Shown here piece after piece: positions 1 through 10,697 of a stretch of 64,000 bases of DNA. Origin of the DNA: Omphiscola glabra (lineage: Eukaryota > Mollusca > Gastropoda > Lymnaeidae); the NCBI GenBank assembly GCA_964017045.1, contig OZ024794.1:31021315-31085314 (forward strand), in the 5' to 3' direction. Each line of letters opens with the position of its first letter. The first letter of the stretch is position 1. The notes under the pieces were generated by a model. That model saw only the letters and a program-made list of their open reading frames with translations, ran no database searches and had not been told where the DNA came from. A program made the position numbers and the translations under genes.

Positions 1-184
1 AAAACAGATCCTTATTTATTTAAAATCGCTCTTTGTTTATTAAAAACATATCTTTGTTTAATAAAAATCTTTCCTTTTTTTTAATTTAAAATCGCTCCTT
101 GTTTATTAGAAACAGCTCCATGTTTATTATAAACCTCTCTTCGTTTATTTAAAAAACAAACCATCTCCACCCTCTCTCACACAG
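1..184 (+). other. 3' part of an intron (Polycomb gene)
   Basis: AT-rich sequence ends in a pyrimidine stretch and CACACAG just before coding sequence at 185, so it reads as the end of an intron. It contains about five diverged copies of a unit close to GCTCTTTGTTTATTAAAAACA, a decayed tandem repeat. The upstream exons, including the RING finger, are outside the window. Confidence 0.75.
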
Positions 185-265
185 GTGGATATGTTTTACA
201 ACGACGAGCCCATGAGGAACAGTTACACCCTCTGCGACGTCGCCTACATCTTTAACTGGAGGAGG
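185..265 (+). CDS. PCGF/Psc-BMI1-like protein, penultimate exon (RAWUL domain)
   Basis: This 81-bp internal exon (27 codons, intron phase 0 on both sides) lies between CACACAG and GTGAGT. It encodes a segment containing YTLCDVAYIFNWRR. In BMI1, MEL18 and Drosophila Psc the corresponding part of the RAWUL ubiquitin-like domain reads close to YTLMDIAYIYTWRR, from my memory of the family. RAWUL binds PHC or BCOR-type partners, and the RING finger further upstream pairs with RING1 to form the PRC1 ligase for histone H2A. The frame continues without a break into the exon at 521, whose first residues RTPLQLTYCVY match the family's RNGPLPLKYRV. That two-exon match across a canonical intron is the reason for the assignment. 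Most of the protein's N-terminal half lies left of the window, so the choice among Psc, BMI1 and PCGF2 orthology is open. Confidence 0.85.
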
Positions 266-520
266 GTGAGTAGCTATTGCAACAAGCACACGTTATTATA
301 ACTTACGCACAGCGTCTTGAAACAAACAAAAACCAATTATGTAACACGTATAGCATAACACACTTGCAAACAGCCGCAGGCAGTCCTCGATCAGCCACAC
401 TCAGGCCACACTCAGTCCACGATCAGCCACACTCAGGCCACGATCAGCCACGCGCAGGCCACGATCAGCCACACTCAGTATTTTAACCCAATTGTATGTA
501 TTTTTTCTTTTTTCTTTCAG
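266..520 (+). other. intron of the PCGF-like gene
   Basis: A 255-bp GT-AG intron with donor GTGAGT at 266 and a strong polypyrimidine tract ending TTTCTTTCAG at 511-520. Positions 386-478 hold about four copies of a 20-21-bp unit alternating CAGCCACACTCA and GGCCACGATCAG. The intron is phase 0 and splits the RAWUL domain between ...NWRR and RTPLQ.... Confidence 0.85.
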
Positions 521-3500
521 AGAACACCTCTCCAGCTTACCTACTGTGTGTACGAAGGAAGCGAACCCAAGAAGCAATCAGCATTGAGTGAAACGACCAT
601 CCAGGCAGTGGTCAGCAAACCGCTGACGGAGACGGAGCAGCTCAAAGTGAAATCCGAGACGTCATCGGAGGCGGTGGGCGAACTTACCTTGGCTAAGAGT
701 GTGACGTCATCGGTTTCCAGTTCGGATCAGGTCGATGAGAAGAAGCCTGGTCTAGCTCTTCAGAAGAAAACCCCAAATAAAAAGTCCAAATCGAAGCCGC
801 CTCCCACTGCTACTACGAAACCTCCTCCGGTGGGGGATACAAAACCTGTAACTGTCCCACCGTCTGCAGAGCGATCAGCGTTAGAAACTTCATTATCAAA
901 ACAGACAAACAAAGTCACCCCAAAGTCAGAACTTTCAGTAAGTGACTCAAAGAAACTTGACCCTAAGAAGACCGCCACTGGTGTGACACCGAATCTTAAA
1001 AGGACAAAGAACACACCGTCGCAGTCTACAGTAAGCAAAAAACCCAAACTTTCAGTCAGAGATTCTGCGAAAAGTTCAGCATCTCAGCAACTTCAGCCAT
1101 GTCAGCAACCTCAGCCATGTCAGCAACCTCACCCATGTCAGCAACCTCAGTCATCTCAGCAACCTCAGCCATCTCAGCAACCTCAGCCATCTCAAGCATC
1201 TCACAATTTTTTTATCAATCCAACATCAAGCCATCAGCTTCCTTCCACAACATTTCACCAAGGCGCACAGTCTACCCAAGAGACACAAAAAGAACCCAAT
1301 GTACCATCTTCAAGTTCTTTGGCAGCAACAGAACGCACCTCAGCGCTATCACAGGCGGATGCTGCTGCAGCATTGCAGCAGAATGCTAAGTGCTTTCCCG
1401 AGACACCTACGCCACAATCAAATAGGCTATGTTCAGGCACACCACAATCGCCGATGATAGGTGGTTTTGAAACACTCAAAGTCCAGCGAAAAGATCCCGA
1501 AATTGTGAAGCTGAGGACTTCGTCAAACTTTACCCAGCCTAAAGCTGTACCGGACAGCTCGCAATTTAAACACTCAACCGGCATTGCTCAGTCCAAAAAG
1601 AATTCTCACTATTCGCAGCCTAAACATTCGTGGGAGTCGTCGTCGTCCCAATATAAATCGACAGACGTTGCACAGAACAGGAATACAGTCTCCGTGCCAC
1701 AAAACCAAACAACACCAACAGTGTCCCAAATCAAATGTACATCCTCTGTTCCCCAAGGCAAGACGACGCCATCCGTTTCCCAGAGTAAAAATGCACCCGG
1801 CTCGTTCAATAATAAAATGGATACCTCGGAAAACAGAAACATCACGTGCATCGCACAACTAAACTATGGAGAGAGCTGTCCACAATCTGCGAGGTACGCG
1901 GTGCAGCATGTGCATTCAACGCCTATTTCAGCACAGCACCAGAACGCTGCACTAAACATGAGACAGTCCACGCAGATGTTGTCAGAATGCTCACAGCCAA
2001 GGCAGGCGGTGGCGCCCGGTGTGGTCCAGCCCGCGATTTCAGGGGCGAACGTGTCGCATCATAAACTAACACAGCAGGCAGTGATACCGCTGAATGGGGC
2101 TCCAGCTACCTCAACGGTACAGGTACCTACAAAAGCAAGGAGGCGGCGCGAGTCTTCATCCGCTAAACGCCGGCTCACTGCACCGGAAACAGTTTTACCA
2201 AAGAAACCGTCGCAAGCCCAACCCACTGTGGGAACGCCTCTGTCGTCATCAACGACCAAACTCCCTTCCAGGGGCGGCAGGCAGAAGGGTGCAGATACCG
2301 TCCGGGTTTCAACAGAAACGTTGAATAACAAAAATATTTTATTGGGGAAGCGCCCCCCTAGTACCCCAACCTCAGGCGCTCCAGCTCCGGGAAAAGTCCA
2401 AGCGCTTAACAAACCCAATAATGAAATCTCCAAGTTGATCAAACTTGACCAAAATGGTCAGGGGTTAGTCTCGTTGAATAGGGTGCCACCGAATTTTTTA
2501 TCTGTGCGTCAGTTTTGTGGGCCCCAGACACCAAAGCAGGACATGTGTAACGCGAGACCTTCCGACAGGACGGCTCCCCCGGCGTCGATGTCGTTTTCTG
2601 TGTCCTCGTTGTTAAGCTCGGGTCCGATGAAACACGCTGGTTCAGTAACGAGAAATAACAAACCGGTGTCGCTGAGTTTGTTGACGACGACGACAGCAAC
2701 CACCACCACCTCAAGTGCCATGCCCGCGACGACGTCAGTAAAGACAACACTCGCTCACAGCACAGCGTCTGCTACGAGCTCGTCTACCTTGCACCAGCCC
2801 TTACCATCGATATCAAGACAAGGCGGTCACCCTAAGCTTCCCGCAACCACCAAGTCAAATCTTACCTGTAACCCCCCTTCGTCTTTGCACTCTTTCTCCC
2901 CGGCGATTACCAACGACTCTACAAATCCTGCTCCATCCAATGCCATAGCCTCTCCTACCCCTGCCACGTCGGCCTCCCCCACACCCGCCGCTGTACCAGT
3001 CCAGCAGTCGCAGACGCAGGGCTCTGATGCGGCCCAAACGGCCACGTCCTCTGCACCCCTTGCATCATTCGAATGCAAGGAAACGAGGCGCGAAAAAACT
3101 ATGTCTAATCCAACAACTCAGGCAAACTCTGCTTCAAATAAACAAGACACAGAGGAAGGAGCGAAACTGATGAACCATTCTAAGGACTGTCCAAACCAAA
3201 CCTTCATTGCCATCCCACGGGCCAATGGGAACACGACACACATGGCTCAGGTCAGCAGCACTACAACACACGATGCACACCCCAAGCCCTCGCTGTCGTC
3301 ACTTCCGACCATTGATTGTCCGTCTCCTGCTTCGTCCTCCGCCAGTACCTCCCCGGAGCTAAACGGCTCCCTCAGGCATCCAGCGTTGAGTCCCACGTCC
3401 AGTTCGATGACCCCGTCTTCCTCGCGGAAACAGGTGGGGCAGAAAAAAAAGATCGCCGACATCGCCAACACGCTGCTGCGCAATCAAAACTCTAAAGCCC

Positions 3501-3823
3501 CGGCCCCGTCTAACCCACGGAGGCCTGTGCAGCCCAGCTCACCTGGGCCAAAGCACCCCAGCTCGCCTGGGTTAAAGCACCCCCACCTACAAGACCTGCC
3601 GGGCATGTTGGGGCGCCACGAGCTGGCATTAAAACAAGCCTTACAGAACTTTCCTCCGCAGGGCGCCGACAGGGGCGTCACCAGAGACAAGGCTGTGACT
3701 GCTAGTGTCTCCGTGACAAACACTGAGAGCGACGAACCATTGAATTTGGTGAAACGGGACAAAGACGGCATGCGTCTGACCAATGGGATGTTCATCCTGG
3801 ACATACCACCTTCAATCAAATGA
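521..3823 (+). CDS. PCGF/Psc-BMI1-like protein, terminal coding exon with very long disordered tail
   Basis: The exon encodes 1,100 residues and ends at TGA 3821-3823. The first ~11 residues (RTPLQLTYCVY) finish the RAWUL domain. The rest is low complexity, dominated by Ser, Thr, Pro, Gln and Ala, with no recognisable globular domain. Visible features, numbered from the start of this exon, are QQPQP repeats near residues 187-225, a basic patch RRRRESSSAKRR near 540 that could be a nuclear localisation signal, a possible helix KKKIADIANTLLRNQN near 975, a second one HELALKQALQNF near 1030, and PLNLV near 1073, which resembles the CtBP-binding motif PxDLS. Vertebrate BMI1 has a tail of only ~100 residues. 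Drosophila Psc has a long disordered C-terminal region that compacts chromatin, so the architecture is Psc-like. Function as a PRC1 subunit is inferred from family. The uninterrupted frame over 3.3 kb, in contrast to everything downstream, supports real coding. Confidence 0.88.
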   Translation, partial: RTPLQLTYCVYEGSEPKKQSALSETTIQAVVSKPLTETEQLKVKSETSSEAVGELTLAKSVTSSVSSSDQVDEKKPGLALQKKTPNKKSKSKPPPTATTKPPPVGDTKPVTVPPSAERSALETSLSKQTNKVTPKSELSVSDSKKLDPKKTATGVTPNLKRTKNTPSQSTVSKKPKLSVRDSAKSSASQQLQPCQQPQPCQQPHPCQQPQSSQQPQPSQQPQPSQASHNFFINPTSSHQLPSTTFHQGAQSTQETQKEPNVPSSSSLAATERTSALSQADAAAALQQNAKCFPETPTPQSNRLCSGTPQSPMIGGFETLKVQRKDPEIVKLRTSSNFTQPKAVPDSSQFKHSTGIAQSKKNSHYSQPKHSWESSSSQYKSTDVAQNRNTVSVPQNQTTPTVSQIKCTSSVPQGKTTPSVSQSKNAPGSFNNKMDTSENRNITCIAQLNYGESCPQSARYAVQHVHSTPISAQHQNAALNMRQSTQMLSECSQPRQAVAPGVVQPAISGANVSHHKLTQQAVIPLNGAPATSTVQVPTKARRRRESSSAKRRLTAPETVLPKKPSQAQPTVGTPLSSSTTKLPSRGGRQKGADTVRVSTETLNNKNILLGKRPPSTPTSGAPAPGKVQALNKPNNEISKLIKLDQNGQGLVSLNRVPPNFLSVRQFCGPQTPKQDMCNARPSDRTAPPASMSFSVSSLLSSGPMKHAGSVTRNNKPVSLSLLTTTTATTTTSSAMPATTSVKTTLAHSTASATSSSTLHQPLPSISRQGGHPKLPATTKSNLTCNPPSSLHSFSPAITNDSTNPAPSNAIASPTPATSASPTPAAVPVQQSQTQGSDAAQTATSSAPLASFECKETRREKTMSNPTTQANSASNKQDTEEGAKLMNHSKDCPNQTFIAIPRANGNTTHMAQVSSTTTHDAHPKPSLSSLPTIDCPSPASSSASTSPELNGSLRHPALSPTSSSMTPSSSRKQVGQKKKIADIANTLLRNQNSKAPAPSNPRRPVQPSSPGPKHPSSPGLKHPHLQDLPGMLGRHELALKQALQNFPPQGADRGVTRDKAVTASVSVTNTESDEPLNLVKRDKDGMRLTNGMFILDIPPSIK
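1083..1196 (+). repeat. 18-bp coding minisatellite (QQPQPC/S)
   Basis: About six copies of an 18-bp unit (CAGCAACCTCAGCCATGT and variants with TCT) lie inside the terminal exon and keep the frame, giving repeats of QQPQPC then QQPQPS. The Cys/Ser switch is a single G/C change. Copy number here is likely to vary among individuals. Confidence 0.9.
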
Positions 3824-4296
3824 CGCTAATTGGGCATTTATTTGGGTGTGCTTTCTTGGTTGTATTATGCCTGGTGGTTATAACTAGTCACACCACCATG
3901 GGAAATGTTACATAGGGCATTAAGATGATTGAAAACAGTATGTACATTTGTTTGCAGTACATTGTATAGTTTTTAGTTCTAAGTCAGCATAGTTTGCATC
4001 GTGATGTTAAAGGGACATGAAAATCATGACCCTCTGAAACACACAAACGTACACGACCTCTTGAAATTCATTGCAGGAAACCGGGCGCAAATTTACTGTT
4101 TCTTGAAGACGCTTCCTGGAAACCACAAAAATACCCCCAATAACGCAATAGCGGTTCTTCCCACAACGTCTCAAGTTAGGGTAGCTGTATCAACAAAGAC
4201 CCCCACATGGTCAGCTTTAACTGCCCCAACAACGATCCCCACCAAGGCTAGTCGTACCTCTCTCAATGACCCCGTGCCTATACTTGAAAATGTTAC

Positions 4297-4400
4297 ACTT
4301 TTTTCTTCCGAAAACAGATCGGAGACACTCTTTGCACCAGCGGTTCCCACTTTTTTCTTCCGAAAACAGATCAGAGACACTCTTTGCACCAGTGGTTCCC
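4297..4400 (+). repeat. 52-bp tandem duplication
   Basis: Two copies of a 52-bp segment (starting ACTTTTTTCTTCCGAAAACA) lie head to tail with three or so differences. It is within the probable 3' UTR. Confidence 0.85.
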
Positions 4401-4544
4401 AACTCCTATACAGCACCGGTATCCCAAGTCCAAGGTGACATGTTGTCTACACGGATATCCACAATTATGCCATCAGCTAATTATTGCTACCTGACTAGTT
4501 TTACTAGGAAGTCCCAACTATGATGTCAATTCAGCCCCTGAGTT

Positions 4545-4678
4545 CCTCTACTACCCCGACCTCCTATAATACCCCGACCTCCTCTTATACCCCGACCTCC
4601 TCTTATACCCCGTCATCCTCTTATACCCCGACCTCCTCTTATACCCCGACCTTTTTCTTATACCCCGACCTCTCTACA
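4545..4678 (+). repeat. 18-bp minisatellite (TATACCCCGACCTCCTCT)
   Basis: About seven copies of an 18-bp pyrimidine-rich unit, with one copy carrying a TTTTT expansion near 4650. It is in the probable 3' UTR. Confidence 0.85.
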
Positions 4679-4814
4679 ACACCAACATTGACCCACTATT
4701 TATTTGTTCTTGTTCATTGAACATTCCGGATTGAATCGCCAAATACCAATGATTTTTATAACACTTTTTTTTGCTTCATATCTTTCATTTATGTTACTCT
4801 GTGTTTAATGCATC

Positions 4815-4869
4815 TGTAAATAATATATATGTAAATAATATATATGTAAATATTATATAGTTGTAAATA
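4815..4869 (+). promoter_or_regulatory. cluster of four UGUAAAUA elements (Pumilio/PUF type)
   Basis: Exact TGTAAATA occurs at 4815-4822, 4830-4837, 4845-4852 and 4862-4869, at spacings of 15, 15 and 17 nt. UGUANAUA is the binding site of Pumilio/PUF repressors. The cluster lies 1 kb after the stop codon on the transcribed strand, which suits translational or stability control. An alternative is that UGUA repeats recruit cleavage factor CFIm upstream of a nearby poly(A) site. Confidence 0.55.
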
Positions 4870-6014
4870 GTGTAAAATTGTTTCAAAGGCATAATGTTCT
4901 TTTTTTATTGTCCAGCTTGAAAATACGAGCGAAATCTGGACATATGTAACGGCGTAGGAATTTTATTGTTGTATCCCTACACCTCATGGTCATCTTATCT
5001 ATCTGTCTGGCTTGTCTTTTCATGGGAGTGCATTCACCTTTCTTAAAAAGAATTTTTTTTTTAAAAATTAAACTTGTCCTTATTGTATTATTATTAGCTG
5101 TACACATACATAAATTTGTAAAACTGGAAAGTCAAACCTTCTAGTTCATGTCAAAGATTTTGGTCGGGAATTTAAGGGGGGAAAAAATAACCAAAAAAAA
5201 CAGACTAAAACTGCCGTAGATTCACGACACAAACAACTTTTTAAAATTTTTAACAAGAAAAAGCTTGAATTTTTTTTTTTTTTTATTCTGTGTTTAGCAA
5301 AAGTTAATTGTTTTATTTTTAAAAAAACACCTGGAACAAAATCGACCACTGACTGACAAGTTCGGGGTAGGGGAGGGGGGGTGTTGTTATGAAGATCCCA
5401 ACATGTTAAGAAAACACTAAGGGTATGGGCCCTAACGTCTAAACTGGTAAAAAAAGAAAGCCAGACCGCTCAAAATAGCACCACACGCACTTATGAATAT
5501 TACTCAGCATTGATGACTTACAGCATGTACGACTTGGTGATATAGAGGAGGTATGCGATGCTGCTTAATTGTAGAGATTCTTGGAGTATAAACGGTACAT
5601 ATGTTTAAATGGAGCGTACAAAGTGTGCACGCCTTGAAGACATGTTTGATTAATTCTACTTACTGTTTAGTTACATGACTTATCATCATGGGTGAACAGC
5701 TCCTTCCACTCCATGACTTCAGGCTGTACGATTTTCCCGGATTCCTTTGCATTATATAAAATGCATAATTCAACTGTCACGTTCTGCATTTATCGTCTAC
5801 CAGATTGGTTGATGCCCTACGTACATGTCGACCTCGGCCATGTCTATGTGATGACCTTGTTTGATGGCTTCGGTATGAGTTTTGTGTCAAATGCAACTTT
5901 TTTTTTCTTTTCTTTTGCTTTTATCAGAAACCTCCAACAGACAATACACATGTATCACCAGGGTCTCTGTTCGTCACTGGCGCATTGCATACGCATTTAA
6001 TTAATGCGCGGCCT

Positions 6015-6090
6015 TCACATTCACCTTTGACATCCTAATTCTAACATTCACCTTTGACATCCTATATTCCAACATTAACCTTTGACACTC
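6015..6090 (+). repeat. short tandem repeat, 3 copies of CCTTTGACA(T/C)
   Basis: Three copies of ATTCACCTTTGACATCCTA with spacers of about 10 nt. Confidence 0.7.
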
Positions 6091-6531
6091 TGTTATTTTT
6101 TATCTCTTTGTTATTTTATCGTTCCGGCATCTGTTGAGACAAATCTTCGCTCCAGCACACGTGCAACGTAACGTCAAGCAAGAACTTTTAGTATTTTGTT
6201 TCAAGTTAATCATTCTTGTGTTATCGGGAAGACTTTTTTTAATTATTTCATGTTGCTGACATGTTTGAAATAGGAAGGGCCTGAAGCGCTGACAAGTCAC
6301 TACTTCCTGTTCTTATTTATTACAGTCATAAAGGACGACTGATAATGTAAATAATGACGTCAAATCAAAAGTTATTGATGTGAACCATGGTATATTTATG
6401 AGATGGATTTAAAATGTTCTCATATTTTTGTCACTCTTTCTCTTCTTTTAGGGATTTCTTCTTACCTCTTAGTATTATTATTATTAACTCGTCCCAATTG
6501 TTCTCTTTCTCGCTGTGTCTCTAGTCACACT

Positions 6532-6579
6532 CTCTTTCTCTTATTCTCTCTTTCTTTCTCTTATTCTCTCTTTTCTCGC

Positions 6580-6614
<35 letters not shown>

Positions 6615-6635
6615 CTCTCTCTCTCTCTCTCTTTC

Positions 6636-6676
<41 letters not shown>

Positions 6677-6832
6677 CTCTCCCTCCCTCTTTTTCTCTCT
6701 CTTTCTTTCCCTTTCTGTCTCTTTCTCTCTCCCCCTCTCTCTTTTTCTCTCTCTCTCTTTCTCTCCCTCCCTCTTTTTCTCTCTCTATCTTTCTTTCTCT
6801 CTCTTCCTCCCTCCTTCTCAATCTCTTTCTAA
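6532..6832 (+). repeat. (CT)n/(TTTC)n pyrimidine microsatellite
   Basis: About 300 nt of almost pure C/T on the + strand with interspersed TTTC and CCCT variants. Open frames on either strand here (Ser/Leu or Arg/Glu runs) are artefacts of the repeat. Confidence 0.95.
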
Positions 6833-6952
6833 TATGTGTGTGAAGTATTCTTTTATCACTCTCTCTTTCATTATTTTATAATTTGCACAATTTTTCCTCA
6901 TATTTTTTTTTATCTCTCTGCTCGCAAGGACGGTCTTTAAGCATGGGCACGC

Positions 6953-7170
6953 TTGGCAGCAGAGTGTGTCTCTTGGCAGCAGAGTGTGTCTCTTGGCAAC
7001 AGAGTGTGTCTCTTGGCAACAGAGTGTGTCTCTTGGCAACAGAGTGTGTCTCTTGGCAACAGAGTGTTTTTCTTGGCAGCAGAGTGTGTCTCTTGGCAAC
7101 AGAGTGTTTCTCTTGGCAGCAGAGTGTGTCTCTTGGCAACAGAGTGTGTCTCTTGGCAACAGAGTGTGTC
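6953..7170 (+). repeat. 20-bp minisatellite (TTGGCAACAGAGTGTGTCTC)
   Basis: About eleven tandem copies of a 20-bp unit, differing mainly at CAAC versus CAGC and GTGTC versus TTTTC. Unit length is not a multiple of three, so all frames stay open; no protein is implied. Confidence 0.95.
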
Positions 7171-7883
7171 CCCAAATTTCCGGTGGGAGGAATCTCTCCC
7201 CCCCCCCCTTTTCTTACTTACCCCTAAATGATGCCTGTTAGGCCATGGGCCTATAATTTTATAACGCTTTCAAGACGGTCCATCATTTTTAACTCTGCTG
7301 ACCAAATTCTCATCTTGCCACAGACTTGCGCCTATGGGTGCACGAAAAACGTTTGAGATACCGAGTATCACAAAAGAAATGACACGTATGGCTTCTACTA
7401 AGACCTGACATTGATTTTTAGTTGCCAAATCTAAAGCTTACATTTCCCAAGAGCATCCGTTTTATTAATCTTATACATTTCTACATTACAGTTTATTTCA
7501 CGATAATTAATATTCTAACATTTATTTCGTTATCTCCTTTTTAAAATTTCTGCAAAATTTTTAAAAAAAATTAAAATAATTTGGGAATAGTATTACATTT
7601 CTTAAAATATTTGCTTTGCGTTGAACTTGTAGTGTAGGGAGCCGAAGCAAATTAAACAAAAACAAGATTGCCCTCAGACATGCTCGGTCAGCCTATGTAT
7701 CATAATGTATGCAGCGAGCTATTGTTTAGAAGAAAGTCGCGTTACTCATTACAATCAATGCCATTTTTGTTTCAGCCTCTAAAGGTTTAACATTAATTCT
7801 TATATTCATATTGCTTTGTAAACTGTTTGAGCTTTTCTGTCCAATGTAATGCGTGTTCTGTTTTCACCATTGATCGAGAAGCC

Positions 7884-7893
7884 AATAAATAAA
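7884..7893 (+). promoter_or_regulatory. candidate polyadenylation signal (two overlapping AATAAA)
   Basis: AATAAATAAA gives two overlapping AATAAA hexamers, followed 12-25 nt later by the G/T-rich TGTCTCGTTGTTG. This is the best-formed poly(A) signal downstream of the stop at 3823. Confidence 0.5.
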
Positions 7894-7905
7894 TAGACAC
7901 AAAAT

Positions 7906-10170
7906 GTCTCGTTGTTGCCTCGTCTCCTTCTCATGTACAACATGTCTATGTACCGGCACGTCTGTCTTTATTTATTTGTTTCACTGAAAGAAGAAATAAT
8001 AAAGTGGTGATATAATTATCACGCGTTCATTGACCTGTACAGTTGTTTCAGCCTTGTCACGTCTTTAAAAGGTAGAAGTTTAAAGAAAGAGAGAGAACGC
8101 TGTTCCGCGCCAATTAGTACTTGCTTTACTAAGACTTGCAGTTTGTAAGTGACCAGCAGTTGTTGGCTGGAATCTAACCGCTTGTCAAGTGACAGAGGCC
8201 TATTTTCAATAACTGCCCCCCCCCCCCAACTACTTGGATGGCTGACTCCCGGATGTATATGGATGTGTTGCCCACATTCTTGTATATCATTCAAAAGATT
8301 ATCAATAAATAATGACGGTACTGGGAGATAACATTTCCCAATAAATGTAGCCCCCCCCCCCCCCCCCCCGGTCTTTGGAAAGGCATCATCTGATTGGTTG
8401 CTCCTACCCGGAAGTTGATGGACTTCTCTAGCTTATTGGATCATAATGAAAATGGTATAATAATCTGGAAATTTAGGCGGGCGCAACGGGTTAGCAGATT
8501 ATGGCAGTAACAGACATTCCATCGCAAACTCGGATGGGAATGTAGATTGGGGGAGGGGATGTGAAATGAAATTAAATGTAACTTGGACAAATAAACCTGA
8601 GGTAAAGTTATGAAATTTAGATGATTCTCAGCTATAAAGAATTACCTTGTAGATACGCATGAATTGGCGTTTTTAATTTTAGAAGTGTTGGGGTGTGCTT
8701 AATCTCACTATAGTATACACTAATAAACATAGACATGATCCTAGTTTACTGTATCATAATTCGAGCAGTTTGTCCCTGTGTTCAGAGCCGTCACATGGTC
8801 TCACACGAAGATATGAAGATTAATTTATCGAAATTCGAACAGTTTGTCCCTGTGTTCAGAGCCATCATGTGGGCCCTGCAACATTGCGGCTGCAGGGGGG
8901 GGGGGCCTATGGTATTTAAGATGCTCGACGTTGTGATGTGGGGGAAAAAAATTGAATCAATCAACTTTAAATGTAAGGGGCACAAAACTGAAAAGTAGTA
9001 GTGGTAATGTGATCTACGCCATTTTTTTTACTCGCTGCCATATAGCTATTCTGATCGAGACTTAACGGCGTCTCTCGGACAGATGGACTTAAAACCCTTG
9101 AAACATTGCGCAAGATAAACAGTGTCCTATCTCAGAATACTTCAATAGAATGACCACAAGGGCTCCAGGGACTTCACTATCACCGCCATTGATTCCTGTA
9201 CCGACATGTCTGTCAAGGTGAACCTAGAGAACTAAATGCTAAACACACTTATGAGACATTTACACCACATGGCATGAATGCCATGCTCTCTTTCACCTGC
9301 TACATCTTTTCTCAGACCCCCCTCCAATTTTACAAGCAATCGCCTAGGACTTACTTTCCCTCTCTTCCTTCACATATTGCCTATAATACTTTTTACCACC
9401 TAATGGTCTATCACGTTTTTCTTGCTGTCCAATTGGAAAAAACATTTCAGCTGAATATGTATGTAATTTTTTTTTTCGTTACTTGTTTCTTTGCTGAAGA
9501 AGGCTTACCCCGGGAAAAGGTTAACGGACTAGCTCTTGATGCAATAATTGCAATGTGTCCGAGAGAGAGAATTACATTAAAGAATGGCCTGTGTGCGCCA
9601 GGGATAATTTTTAAAAAACAACATTTTTATCCCGTGAGCATCCTTAAAAGATTGGTAAATATTCACATTTTCGGAGGTGTACAAAGTAGACTTTCCATTC
9701 TGTAAGTTATAATCTCATAATCTTAATGCACACAAATGTACAGGAAACCCCTGAATTGAATATATATTGTATCTATAGTGTACAAAATAAATACAAAAAT
9801 AAAAATAAAAAAATAATAATGTGTTAATTTTTTGTGTTGAAAAAAAAAATTAATTGATAAAAAATATTAATAAATTGATTTAATTTTGTATTTTTCTGAG
9901 AAAAAATAGATGTAAAATATAAATTTAAAAAAAACATGTTGCTAATTTTAGATCAGAACGTATAGATTTGGTTTCCTGCGCAATGCCACAACTCGGTATA
10001 ATCATTGGTCATGGCTCTCCTTCCTTTGATAATTACTGCAACCTAAGAGGTCATTATTTCACTGTACATGTCCGATAGCAAGTTTTGGCCAGTTTCTGCT
10101 AAAGGTATTAAATAAAGCGGCCTGCTTATTACATTACAATGGATCCGACTAAAATGTGGAAGCGGCGACC
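7906..10170. other. intergenic, no gene seen
   Basis: AT-rich unique sequence with C homopolymers at 8218-8228 and 8351-8369 and a direct duplication at 8758-8872, where a 41-nt segment containing GTTTGTCCCTGTGTTCAGAG recurs after 74 nt. The frame at 9274-9705 has no codon-like character. TTTGCTGAAGAAGGCTTACC at about 9490 resembles the GCTGAAGAAGGC tails of some animal retroelements, but is too short to classify. Confidence 0.6.
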
Positions 10171-10697
10171 TTATCTATAGTGACATTATCTATATAGTGA
10201 CATTATCTATATAGTGACATTATCTATATAGTGACATCATCTATATAGTGACATTATCTATATATTGACATTATCTATATAGTGACATTATCTATATAGT
10301 GACATTATCTATATAGTGACATTATCTATATAGTGACATTATCTATATAGTGACATTATCTATATAGTGACATCATCTATATAGTGACATTATCTATATA
10401 GTGACATCATCTATATAGTGACATTATCTATATAGTGACATTATCTATATAGTGACATTATCTATATATACATTATCTATATAGTGACATCATCTATATA
10501 GTGACATTATCTATATAGTGACATTATCTATATAGTGACATTATCTATATAGTGACATTATCTATATAGTGACATCATCTATATAGTGACATTATATATA
10601 TATAGTGACATTATCTATATAGTGACATTATCTATATAGTGACATTATCTATATAGTGACATTATCTATATAGTGACATTATCTATATAGTGACATT
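10171..10697. repeat. 17-bp minisatellite (GTGACATTATCTATATA)
   Basis: About 31 head-to-tail copies, mostly identical, with T/C at the eighth base (CATTAT versus CATCAT) and one copy lacking GTGAC near 10471. Each unit contains the palindrome CTATATAG, so the array could extrude small hairpins. Confidence 0.95.

Larger units (their letters stand above)
3824..7905 (+). other. probable long 3' UTR of the PCGF-like gene
   Basis: No coding frame of quality follows the stop. The stretch is AT-rich and contains UGUAAAUA motifs, several short tandem repeats and a plausible polyadenylation signal at 7884. A shorter isoform could end near 5090, where ATTAAA at about 5065 precedes a T-rich stretch. 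The 4.1-kb length is an inference from the first good AATAAA with a downstream GT-rich element; transcript data would settle it. Confidence 0.45.

Noticed and set aside
4001..4438. 145-codon frame after the Polycomb stop
   Set aside because: Includes a 52-bp non-triplet duplication and lies in the 3' UTR; composition resembles the preceding exon but there is no conserved motif.
9274..9705. 143-codon frame
   Set aside because: No recognisable domain; runs through T-rich low-complexity sequence and a fragment resembling a retroelement tail.
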